From assembly GCA_016710525.1 (NCBI GenBank), contig JADJVQ010000035.1, positions 10,520 through 74,519 on the forward strand: a stretch of DNA of 64,000 nucleotides. Direction: 5' to 3'. The notes beneath the pieces were generated by a model. That model was not told the DNA's origin and made no database searches. It saw only the letters and a list, made by a program, of their open reading frames with translations. This stretch comes from Burkholderiaceae bacterium (GTDB lineage: Bacteria > Pseudomonadota > Gammaproteobacteria > Burkholderiales > Burkholderiaceae_E). Shown piece by piece: positions 27,813 to 35,263 of the stretch (its first letter is position 1; each line of letters begins with the position of its first letter). A program made the translations under genes and the position numbers.

Positions 27813-28379
27813 ATGAGTGCGATGGTCGAACCGGTGCTGCACAAGCTCTCGATCGAGGCATTCAATGCACTCTGGCGCGCCGGGCATCTGGGCGAGGGCG
27901 ATCGGGTCGAACTCATCGACGGACTGATCCTCGACATGGCTCCCATCGGCCGGCCCCACATGAGCCTTGTCAACCGCCTCACCCGCTGGCTGGTGAACGC
28001 GGTGGGCGATCGCGGCGTGGTGTCGGTGCAGAACTCGATCGTGCTGCCACCCTGGTCGCAGCCGCAGCCCGACCTTGCCGTGCTGGCGCCCGCATTCTTT
28101 GCGTTGCAGGGCAATCTGCCGCAGGCCCGGGATGTGCTGCTGCTGATCGAAGTCGCCGACAGTTCGCTGGCATTCGATCGCGGGCGCAAGCGGGCGCTCT
28201 ACGCCCGTGAAGGCATCGCGGAGTACTGGGTGGTCGATGTGGCCGGGTGCGCGATCGATGTTTATCGCGAGCCGTCGCCTGACGGGTATCGCAGCCATCG
28301 ACGCTTGGTTGAAGGGGAGCGGGCTGCAATGCGGGCTCTGGATGGGGTGGAGTTCGACGTGGTCGAACTGTTCGGCTGA
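27813..28379 (+). CDS. Uma2-family endonuclease (DUF820)
   Basis: 188 residues. The PD-(D/E)XK nuclease-like core is seen in 'RVELIDGLILDMAPIG' (about 32-47), 'QPDLAVLAP', then 'LLLIEVADSSLAFDRGRKRALYAREGI' (about 107-133) and 'YWVVDV'. The family is abundant in cyanobacteria and mobile-element-rich genomes; its biological role is poorly known. Upstream in-frame starts exist, and the ATG at 27813 was preferred by length and context. It sits at the edge of a toxin-antitoxin-rich, badly sequenced stretch. Confidence 0.85.
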   Translation: MSAMVEPVLHKLSIEAFNALWRAGHLGEGDRVELIDGLILDMAPIGRPHMSLVNRLTRWLVNAVGDRGVVSVQNSIVLPPWSQPQPDLAVLAPAFFALQGNLPQARDVLLLIEVADSSLAFDRGRKRALYAREGIAEYWVVDVAGCAIDVYREPSPDGYRSHRRLVEGERAAMRALDGVEFDVVELFG

Positions 28380-28420
28380 AGCCGATTCGCTGCGCCTGCG
28401 CGGTGGTGTGAATCGCCCGC

Positions 28421-28660
28421 TCAAGCGACCGGTTCGGTGTACCAGTTCTCCAGCGACAGACCGGCGATTCGGCTGAATTCTCGAACATTGCGGGTGACCA
28501 GGGTCGCGCTGGTCGATGCTGCAATGGCGGCGATTTGCGTGTCGATCGGGCCGATCGGCGTGCCCGCGGCGTCGAGCCGGGTGCGGATGGCCGCGGCCGC
28601 TTCGGCCGCTTGCGCATCGAAGGGTGCAATCGCGACGGCGGCGACAGGGGTCACGCGGGC
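28421..28660 (-). pseudogene. PIN-domain toxin (VapC-like), C-terminal fragment
   Basis: About 75 residues match the C-terminal half of a VapC-type PIN ribonuclease: 'AAAIRTRLDAAGTPIGPIDTQIAAIA' (split here as 'GTPIGPIDTQIAA'), then 'TLVTRNVREFSRIAGLSLENW'. The conserved Asp in 'GPIDTQIA' and the 'TRNVREF' motif are present. The N-terminal half with the first catalytic Asp is missing, because the gene runs into the poly-G stretch. No VapB partner can be seen. Whether the gene is truly broken or only badly assembled cannot be decided here. Confidence 0.75.
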
Positions 28661-28683
28661 AGGTGTCGGGGCGCTTAGCGCGC

Positions 28684-29062
<379 letters not shown>

Positions 29063-29129
29063 TGCCCGGTCGCCGCATGGCCGCGCCATGTTCGCACCCG
29101 ACGAGGGTCGCGGGTCCCGCGCCATCCGC

Positions 29130-30238
29130 CTGCGGCGGGGAGGCATCGGGGCCAGATCGGCGAAACGCATCGGCGAGCCAGGCGCCAGGTAGCGCCCGAT
29201 GCCGGGCTGCTCGACCTCCTGGAACAGCGGATTGGCCGTGGAGCAGTTGGGGTCTTCGGCCAGCGCCTGACGGGCGCTGCGATAAACCCCCCAGCACACA
29301 CCATTGGCATCGAACAGCGGTCCGATCTCGGCCAGCGTGTGCTGGCGCACCTTGGGTTCGACCCAGGCAGAAATCTGTTCGCGGTGCTTGAAGCGCTGGC
29401 CCTCGTCGTTCAGGTCGCAGCCGTGCGCGGCTTCGTAGGCGGTGACCTCGGCGGCGAAGCCCAGCGCCTTCTGCATGCCGCGCCATTGCCGCACCGAGAT
29501 CGCCATGATCATCACGCGCCGATCGTCCTTGGTGCCGAAGTCGTTGCCGAAGGTGCCGAAGATGTGGTTGCCGTAGCCCTGGCGGTCCTGGTCGTTGACC
29601 TGCACCTCGGCGATGTAGCCCAGGCTGCCGATCGTGGCCAGGCCCATGTCCTGCAGCGCCACGCGCACGTGGCTGCCCTTGCCGGTGTCGCGGCGCCGGC
29701 GCTCGGCGGCCAGGACCGCGATGGCCACGTGCGAGCCGCACATCAGGTCCCAGCCCGGCGTCACGTTGTTGACGGGGTGGGTCGGGCCGCCGTCACCGGT
29801 GATGAACGGAAAGCCGGCGCCCGCGTTCACCGTGTAGTCCAGCGCCGTGCGGCCCTGCCAGTCGCCGGTGATCTGCACCACGATCAGGTCTGGGCGGCGC
29901 GCGGCGAGCTTCTCGTAGGCCAGCCAGCCCTTCATCGGGAAATTGGTGATCAGGATGCCCGCGCCCGGCGCGTCGTCGCAGATCAGATCGGCCACCAGCG
30001 CCTGGCCGCGCTCGTCGCCCAGGTCCACGCACAGCGACTGCTTGGCCTTGTTCAGGCCGGCCCAGTAAAGGCTGCGGCCATTGGCGGCGATCGGCCAGCG
30101 GCCGATGTCGGCATTGCCGCCGACGTCGTCGACGCGGATGACCCGCGCGCCCAGTTGGGCCAGGGTCATGCCAGCCAGGGGGCCGGCCACGAAGGCGGCC
30201 ATCTCGACCACCCGCAGATCATTGAGGACATTGAACAT
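29130..30238 (-). CDS. mct: Mesaconyl-CoA C1-C4 CoA transferase (2-methylfumaryl-CoA isomerase), 3' end disrupted
   Basis: About 370 residues of a CaiB/BaiF (class III) CoA-transferase. The sequence follows the Mct subfamily closely: 'VEMAAFVAGPLAGMTLAQLGA', 'ITNFPMKGWLAYEKL', 'DYTVNAGAGFPFITG', 'DPNCSTANPLFQEVEQPGIGRYL', 'PGSPMRFADL'. Mct moves CoA from C1 to C4 of mesaconate within one molecule. After 'FADLAPMPP' (about 29130) family similarity fades and the frame runs into HigA and poly-proline, so the last ~30 residues are missing or corrupt. It starts 24 bp after the methylsuccinyl-CoA dehydrogenase gene. The annotation comes from remembered family sequence and was not searched. Confidence 0.75.
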
Positions 30239-30262
30239 GGCGATGCTTTCAGAAAGGGCGGT

Positions 30263-31903
30263 TCAGAGCAGTCCGCGCGCGATGACGTGGGCCTGGATCT
30301 CGCCGGCGCCCTCGAAGATGTTCAGGATGCGCGCGTCGCACAGCACGCGCGACACCGGGTACTCCAGCGCATAGCCGTTGCCGCCGTGGATCTGCAGCGC
30401 GCTGTCGGCGTTGGCCCAGGCCACCCGTGCCGCGACCAGCTTGGCCATGCCGGCCTCGACGTCGCAGCGTTTGCCGGTGTCCTTGCAGCGCGCGGCAAAG
30501 TAGGTGAGCTGGCGCGCGATCAGCGTTTCGACCGCCATCATCGCGAGCTTGTCGCGCACCCGCGGAAACTCGATGATCGGCCGGCCGAACTGCTTGCGGG
30601 TCAGCGCATAGGCCAGGCCGAGTTCCAGCGCGTTCTGCGCCACGCCGGTGGCGCGCGCCGCGGTCTGGATGCGGGCGCTCTCGAAGGTGGCCATCAGCTG
30701 GCGAAAGCCCTGTCCGGGCGCACCGCCCAGCAGCGCCGAGGCCGGCACCGTGAAGCCGTCGAAGGCCAGCTCATACTCCTTCATGCCGCGATAGCCCAGC
30801 ACCGGGATCTCGCTGCCGCTCATGCCGGCGGCCGGGAACGGATTGCCTTCGACGCCGCGGGGCTTGTCGGCCAGCAGCAGCGAAATGCCCCGTGCACCGG
30901 GCACATCGAGCTCGGTGCGCACCAGCAGCGTCATCAGGTCGCTGCGCACCGCGTGGGTGATCCAGGTCTTGGCGCCGGTGACCTTGAAGACCTCGCCGTC
31001 GCGAACCGCGCGCGTCGACAGCGAGGCGAGGTCGGAGCCCGAACCGGGTTCGGTGAACACCGCCGTGGGCAGGATGCTGCCGTCGGCCAGGCTGGGCAGG
31101 TAGCGGTCCTTCTGGGCGGCGGTGCCGCCGGTGCTGATCAGTTCGCCGGCGATCTCGGCGCGGGTGCCCAGCGAGCCGGTTCCGATGTAGCCGCGCGAGA
31201 GTTCTTCGGAGACGACCGCCATCGCCAGCTTGCCCAGGTCGCTGCCGCCGTAGGCCTCGGGGATGGTCAGGCCGAACACGCCGAGTTCGGCCATCTGCGA
31301 CACGACCGCATCCGGAATCAGGATGTCGGCGCGGTGCCAGTCGTTGGCGAACGGCGCGATCTTGTCGTCGCTGAAGCGGCGCACCTGGACCCGGAAAGCC
31401 TCGATGCCGTCGTTGTCCAGCAGCGGGTCGGGCCAGCGGCCCACGCTGGCTTCGCCGACCACGGCGGCGCGCCGGCCCGGTGCGTTGCCCAGGGCGATCA
31501 GGCGCTCGACCTCGTCGCCAAGCAGCATGCCCATGGCTGACATCGGGATGCCGAAGTCGAGCGGTCGGACGGTTTCGCTCTGCGACATCGGCAGGCCGCC
31601 GCGCAGCTGCTGCAGGTATTCGGCAAAGCCGATGGCGACGTAGTCCACCGCCAGGGCCGACAGCTGATCGCGGGCCTGCAGCCGGCGGGCCCAGCCGAGC
31701 AGCTGGGTGAGCGCCTCGACATAGCTGGCAACCCAGGCGTAGCCATGCAGTGCGCGCTGCTGGGCGTCGCCGTCTTCGCCTTCCTGGGCGCTCTGGGCGA
31801 CCAGCGCACGGCAGGCTTTCGCGACGGTGTCGCGGTAGTTCTGGGCGTGACCCAGCGCACGCGCGGCGAGGTCGATCAGGGGGGAGGCAGCGGGGTCGGT
31901 CAT
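30263..31903 (-). CDS. mcd: (2S)-Methylsuccinyl-CoA dehydrogenase-like flavoprotein
   Basis: 546 residues: an acyl-CoA dehydrogenase domain (about 165-546) with an N-terminal helical extension of roughly 150 residues ('HGYAWVASYVEALTQLLGWA', 'FAEYLQQLRGGLPMSQSETVRP'). That extension is characteristic of methylsuccinyl-CoA dehydrogenase. Flavin-domain features: 'FTEPGSGSDLASL', 'VTGAKTWITHA', 'QIHGGNGYALEYPVSRVLCDARI', 'FEGAGEIQ'. It would oxidise (2S)-methylsuccinyl-CoA to mesaconyl-C1-CoA, exactly the substrate of the enzyme encoded next. A different branched acyl-CoA substrate is possible. Divergent from the CoA-transferase operon. Confidence 0.8.
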   Translation of the reverse strand: MTDPAASPLIDLAARALGHAQNYRDTVAKACRALVAQSAQEGEDGDAQQRALHGYAWVASYVEALTQLLGWARRLQARDQLSALAVDYVAIGFAEYLQQLRGGLPMSQSETVRPLDFGIPMSAMGMLLGDEVERLIALGNAPGRRAAVVGEASVGRWPDPLLDNDGIEAFRVQVRRFSDDKIAPFANDWHRADILIPDAVVSQMAELGVFGLTIPEAYGGSDLGKLAMAVVSEELSRGYIGTGSLGTRAEIAGELISTGGTAAQKDRYLPSLADGSILPTAVFTEPGSGSDLASLSTRAVRDGEVFKVTGAKTWITHAVRSDLMTLLVRTELDVPGARGISLLLADKPRGVEGNPFPAAGMSGSEIPVLGYRGMKEYELAFDGFTVPASALLGGAPGQGFRQLMATFESARIQTAARATGVAQNALELGLAYALTRKQFGRPIIEFPRVRDKLAMMAVETLIARQLTYFAARCKDTGKRCDVEAGMAKLVAARVAWANADSALQIHGGNGYALEYPVSRVLCDARILNIFEGAGEIQAHVIARGLL

Positions 31904-32242
31904 GGCAGGCTGTGGTTGGGTGTGGCGGCCAGCCCGCGAACGCGCCGCCGCAAGGGGGGCAGGTGACGTGGGGCAGTGCGCCGGGATGGGTCGGTGGCTC
32001 GCGCCGGCGGCGTGCGTCGGATCAGGCCGAGGGGGACGGTGCCGCGACGCAGCGTCGCAGCCGCCATTCTAACGGTGGCGGCCGGTCTCGGCCGGAGCAC
32101 CCTGCGAGCGTGTCGGCCGGGGCTGGCCGGAGGGGTTCCGAAACGGCCCGGGCGGCTCCCGCGCCGCCCTCGGCAAGCGCATCAGGGAGGTCCAATTGTG
32201 CGTTAATCGCAGCATTGCGAACCGACTGCGGGAGAGCCACTC
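31904..32242. other. 339-bp divergent intergenic region
   Basis: This gap separates the dehydrogenase (minus) and 3-oxoacid CoA-transferase (plus) starts. It is GC-rich and has no supported gene. The only AT-rich, regulatory-looking part is close to the plus-strand gene (see the operator entry at 32198-32212). No clear minus-strand promoter was found. Confidence 0.5.
32198..32212 (+). promoter_or_regulatory. Candidate IclR/PcaR-type operator upstream of the CoA-transferase operon
   Basis: The 15-mer GTGCGTTAATCGCAG contains the dyad TGCG-N5-CGCA. It matches 12 of 15 positions of the PcaR operator GTTCGATAATCGCAC that I recall from the Pseudomonas pcaIJ promoter. It ends 30 bp before the start codon, where it would overlap the promoter core. 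No regulator gene is in the window. The motif comparison is from memory. Confidence 0.45.
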
Positions 32243-32953
32243 TTGATCGACAAGATTCAATCGAACTGTGCGCAGGCCGTCGCCGGCGTGCGGGACGGCG
32301 ACACCGTGATGACCAGCGGCTTTGGCGGCGCCGGGCTGCCGACGGCGCTCGTCGAGGCACTGATCGACCAGGGCGCGCGCGAGCTGGTCATCGTCAATAA
32401 CAACGCCGGCAACGGCGAGACCGGCCTGGCGGCGCTGATGAAGGCCGGCCGGGTTCGCAAGATCATCTGTTCGTTTCCCCGCCAGGCCGATTCGCACGTG
32501 TTCGACGGCCTGTATCGCAGCGGCCGGATCGAACTCGAACTGGTGCCTCAAGGCAATCTGGCCGAGCGCATCCGGGCCGCCGGGGCCGGCATCGCCGGCT
32601 TCTTCACCCCCACCGGCTACGGCACCGACCTGGCCAAGGGCAAGGAGACCCGGCGCATCGACGGGCGCGACTACGTGCTGGAAACTCCGATCCACGGCGA
32701 CTTCGCCCTGATCAAGGCCTACCAGGGCGATCGCTGGGGCAACCTGGTCTTTCGCAAGGCGGCGCGCAATTTCGGCCCGGTGATGGCGATGGCCGCGCGC
32801 TGCACCGTCGCGCAGGTCGACGAGGTCGTCCCGCTGGGTGCGCTGGACCCCGAGCACATCATCACACCGGGCATCTTCGTTCATCGGGTGGTGGCGGTGG
32901 GCGATACCGTCATGATCGGCCCGGCGCCTGGAAAAGGACCCAAAAAACCATGA
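32243..32953 (+). CDS. 3-Oxoacid / 3-oxoadipate CoA-transferase subunit A
   Basis: 236 residues of a family I CoA-transferase alpha subunit: 'VMTSGFGGAGLPTAL' (CoA-binding GxGGxG-like loop), 'NNNAGNGETGL', 'YLGTF-type' segment replaced by 'CSFPRQADSH', 'GFFTPTGYGTDLAKGKE'. It transfers CoA from succinyl-CoA to a 3-oxoacid such as 3-oxoadipate or acetoacetate. The start is a TTG at 32243, preceded by GGGAGAG, and no better in-frame start is visible. It overlaps subunit B by 4 bp. The substrate cannot be fixed, since no other pca gene is nearby. Confidence 0.9.
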   Translation: MIDKIQSNCAQAVAGVRDGDTVMTSGFGGAGLPTALVEALIDQGARELVIVNNNAGNGETGLAALMKAGRVRKIICSFPRQADSHVFDGLYRSGRIELELVPQGNLAERIRAAGAGIAGFFTPTGYGTDLAKGKETRRIDGRDYVLETPIHGDFALIKAYQGDRWGNLVFRKAARNFGPVMAMAARCTVAQVDEVVPLGALDPEHIITPGIFVHRVVAVGDTVMIGPAPGKGPKKP

Positions 32954-33591
32954 AAAGACTCAACCGCGACCAGATGGCCGCCCGGGTTGCCCGCGACATT
33001 CCGGAGGGCGCCTATGTGAACCTGGGTATCGGACTGCCGACCCAGGTGTCCAACCACCTGCCCACCGACCGCGAAGTGTTCCTGCACAGCGAAAACGGCA
33101 TCCTGGGCATGGGGCCCGCCGCCGCGCCGGGGCAGGAGGACTGGGATCTGGTCAATGCCGGCAAGCAGGCGGTCACGCTGCTGACGGGCGGAGCCTTTTT
33201 CCACCACGCCGATTCCTTCGCGATGATGCGCGGCGGCCATCTGGACATCTGCGTGCTGGGCGCCTTTCAGGTGTCGGCAGGCGGCGATCTGGCCAACTGG
33301 AGCACGGGCGGAGCCGAGGCGATACCGGCCGTGGGCGGCGCGATGGACCTGGCGATCGGTGCCAAGCGCACCTTCGTGATGATGGAACACGTCACCAAGA
33401 GCGGCGAACACAAGATCGTCGAACGCTGCAGCTATCCGTTGACCGGCATCGCCTGCGTGGCCCGCATCTACACCGACCTGGCGGTCATCGACGTCACCCC
33501 GCAGGGCCTGGTCGCGCTCGAATGGGTCGAAGGGCTGAGCCTGGCCGAGTTGCAGGCCATGACGGGCGCGCCGCTGCGCGGGCCTGGCTGA
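32950..33591 (+). CDS. 3-Oxoacid / 3-oxoadipate CoA-transferase subunit B
   Basis: 213 residues. The catalytic glutamate lies in 'LHSENGILGMGP' (about 45-56), where family I enzymes form the glutamyl-CoA thioester. 'VNLGIGLPTQVSNHL' and 'GGHLDICVLGAFQVS' are also conserved. ATGA overlap with subunit A shows coupled translation. It completes the heterotetramer. Downstream, 8 bp later, a Rieske protein gene begins. Confidence 0.93.
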   Translation: MKRLNRDQMAARVARDIPEGAYVNLGIGLPTQVSNHLPTDREVFLHSENGILGMGPAAAPGQEDWDLVNAGKQAVTLLTGGAFFHHADSFAMMRGGHLDICVLGAFQVSAGGDLANWSTGGAEAIPAVGGAMDLAIGAKRTFVMMEHVTKSGEHKIVERCSYPLTGIACVARIYTDLAVIDVTPQGLVALEWVEGLSLAELQAMTGAPLRGPG

Positions 33592-33599
33592 TCGCGCCG

Positions 33600-34007
33600 A
33601 TGAACTGGCGCGAACTGCCTGGCGCGCCGCCCGCCGGTACCGAGGTCTGCCGGCTGGCGGAAGTGCCTTCGGACAACGGCCTGGAGCGCCGGTTCGGCGC
33701 GGCCGAGCCCCGTTTTGCACTGGTCGTGCTGCGGCACGCGGACGGCGTGGTCGGCTACCTCAATCGCTGCCCGCATGCCGGCATACCGATGAACTTCAGC
33801 GACGACGTGTTCTGCCTGATCGAGAGCGACGGCCAGCGCGATCTGCTGTGCCCGCACCACAGCGCACTGTTTCGCATGCCGCAGGGCGAATGCCACGATG
33901 GCCCCTGCCGGGGCGATCGCCTGACCGCTGTGCCGCTCGAGGTCAGCGAGGGCGTCGTGCGCATTGCCATCTCCCCTCAGCCGCATCTATTCCAGGAGAT
34001 CGAATGA
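33600..34007 (+). CDS. Rieske [2Fe-2S] ferredoxin-like protein
   Basis: 135 residues from the ATG at 33600. Two cluster-binding boxes are present: 'CPHAG' (Cys-X-His) near 60-64 and 'CPHHSALF' (Cys-X-X-His) near 83-90, with 18 residues between them, as in soluble Rieske ferredoxins of ring-hydroxylating dioxygenases and assimilatory enzymes. There is no signal peptide or membrane helix, so it is cytosolic. It overlaps the following NTF2-like gene by 4 bp. Its electron-transfer partner is not encoded next to it. Confidence 0.88.
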   Translation: MNWRELPGAPPAGTEVCRLAEVPSDNGLERRFGAAEPRFALVVLRHADGVVGYLNRCPHAGIPMNFSDDVFCLIESDGQRDLLCPHHSALFRMPQGECHDGPCRGDRLTAVPLEVSEGVVRIAISPQPHLFQEIE

Positions 34008-34486
34008 TGACACTCACACCGGTTCTCGAGCGCTTCGTCGCGGCGGTCGCCGCCCACGATTCGCTTGGCCTGGCCGCGCTGTTCACCGCCGACGGCTGCT
34101 ATGACGACGGGTTCTTCGGCGAGCACCACGGGCGCGAGGCGATTGCCGCGATGCTCGACCGCTTCTACGTCGGAGGCGAGGATTTCTTCTGGCAGTTCTT
34201 CGAGCCGGCGCAAACCGGCGAGCTCGGCTACGCGCGCTACTGCTTCAGCTACGTGTCCAAGGAACCCGAGAGCCTGGGCCAGCTGATCGCCTTCGAAGGC
34301 ATGGCGCGGTTCCGCCTGCGCGATGGTCTGATCGTGCACTACGCCGAGGTCTTCGACCGGGGCGTGGCCTTTGTGCAGCTGGGCTACGAGACCGGGCGGG
34401 TGCGCAAGCTGCTCGACCGGTACGTGGCGGGGATGCGCGCCGGGCCGCTGACCCGGGCCCATGTCGAGGCGCGCGGCGCGCGCTGA
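34004..34486 (+). CDS. NTF2/SnoaL-like protein
   Basis: 160 residues with the cone-shaped NTF2-like pattern: 'LERFVAAVAAHDSLGLAALFTADGCYDDGFFGEHHGREAI' (opening helices and first strand, quoted in part), then alternating strands ending 'GLIVHYAEVFDRGVAFVQLGY'. Start ATG at 34004 overlaps the Rieske stop. The fold hosts isomerases, dehydratases and small subunits of ring-hydroxylating oxygenases. Function is not evident. Being fourth in the CoA-transferase operon suggests a role in the same catabolic route. Confidence 0.7.
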   Translation: MMTLTPVLERFVAAVAAHDSLGLAALFTADGCYDDGFFGEHHGREAIAAMLDRFYVGGEDFFWQFFEPAQTGELGYARYCFSYVSKEPESLGQLIAFEGMARFRLRDGLIVHYAEVFDRGVAFVQLGYETGRVRKLLDRYVAGMRAGPLTRAHVEARGAR

Positions 34487-34527
34487 CCGCAAGGGGGCCG
34501 GGGTCGGGGCGGCCGCGGGCGGGCGTC

Positions 34528-34572
34528 GCGCGGGTTAGCGCGGGTTAGCGCGGGCGGGCGCCGCGCGGGTTA
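34528..34572 (+). repeat. Short tandem decamer repeat upstream of hsp20
   Basis: The decamer GCGCGGGTTA occurs at 34528-34537 and 34538-34547 in tandem, then degenerates, and returns exactly at 34563-34572. It lies in the 181-bp gap before the small heat-shock gene, just upstream of its probable promoter. Slippage is the simplest origin; a protein-binding array is possible but unsupported. Confidence 0.6.
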
Positions 34573-34594
34573 GAGCAAGGCCTCGAAAAAGGAT

Positions 34595-34623
34595 CTTGAA
34601 AGCGGGCAGGGCGTGCCTATCTT
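34595..34623 (+). promoter_or_regulatory. Candidate sigma-32 heat-shock promoter of hsp20
   Basis: A -35 element CTTGAAA (34595-34601) is followed after 14 bp by CCTATCTT (34616-34623). The heat-shock sigma factor consensus is CTTGAAA, 11-16 bp, CCCCATnT; the first box is perfect and the second partial. It lies 45 bp before the hsp20 start codon, and an AAGGAGA ribosome site stands at 34654-34660. Position and gene function fit well. Confidence 0.65.
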
Positions 34624-34667
34624 CTTGTCACAGGGCGTCCCGCCCGCTGACTCAAGGAGACTTTACG

Positions 34668-35087
34668 ATGACCCGCATGTCCGTTTACGACCCGTTCGCC
34701 GAAGTGTTTCCCGAGCTCTTTCGCGGCCTTCTGACCCCGACCCGCGGCAGCGCGCCGCAGGCGCTCGACATCCGGATCGACGTGAAGGAAAACGCCACCG
34801 ACTACGTGGTTCATGCCGAACTTCCCGGCGTGGCCCGCGATGACATCCATGTCCAGATCGACGGCAACCGGGTGGCGATCTCGGCCGAGGTCAAGCGCGA
34901 ATCCGAACAGAAGGAAGGCGACCGGGTGCTGCGCAGCGAACGCTACTTCGGCGGCCTGGCGCGCAGCTTCTCGCTGGCCAACGACATCGACGATGCCCGC
35001 GCGGTCGCTCGCTTCGAGAATGGCGTGCTGTCCCTGACGCTGCCCAAGAAATCGGCTGTCGGCGCGCGCAAGCTGCAGATCAACTGA
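34668..35087 (+). CDS. Small heat-shock protein, Hsp20/alpha-crystallin family
   Basis: 139 residues. The ATG at 34668 is preceded by AAGGAGA with good spacing. The alpha-crystallin domain runs from about 42 to 130: 'IDVKENATDYVVHAELPGV', 'DDIHVQIDGNRVAISAEVK', 'RYFGGLARSFSLA' and the closing 'FENGVLSLTLPKK'. The C-terminal tail lacks a clear I-X-I motif ('KLQIN' at the end is the nearest). It is an ATP-independent holdase that keeps heat-denatured proteins soluble. Likely under sigma-32 control. Confidence 0.93.
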   Translation: MTRMSVYDPFAEVFPELFRGLLTPTRGSAPQALDIRIDVKENATDYVVHAELPGVARDDIHVQIDGNRVAISAEVKRESEQKEGDRVLRSERYFGGLARSFSLANDIDDARAVARFENGVLSLTLPKKSAVGARKLQIN

Positions 35088-35099
35088 GCGCCGCCGCGG

Positions 35100-35228
35100 T
35101 CAGATCGAAGCGGCGGGCACTTCGTAGCCCGCTGCTTCGATCGCCGCGCGCAGCCGGGCCGCGTCGGCGCCCGACTCGATGTCGACGCGCCCGGCGGCCC
35201 TGGGGTCCTGCGGATTGCGATCGCGCAT
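35100..35228 (-). pseudogene. Heavy-metal-associated domain remnant (CopZ-like)
   Basis: A 42-residue reading ends 'GRVDIESGADAARLRAAIEAAGYEV', which is the second half (beta-alpha-beta) of an HMA/CopZ-type copper chaperone domain. The first half with the metal-binding CXXC is not present; upstream sequence in all frames is unrelated, and only 35 bp separate it from the divergent copA start. A complete copZ beside copA would be usual, so this is most likely a decayed copy. Too short for certainty. Confidence 0.5.
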
Positions 35229-35263
35229 TCCCGGTGCGGGCCGCGCGGCAGTAAGCTTCGAAC

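Noticed and set aside
32016..32242. Short protein genes in the 339-bp divergent gap
   Set aside because: Candidate frames are Arg/Pro-rich, lack ribosome sites and overlap the likely operator.
34528..34572. CRISPR-like or iteron repeats before hsp20
   Set aside because: Units are only 10 bp and mostly contiguous, with no unique spacers, no cas or rep genes. Simple slippage repeats.
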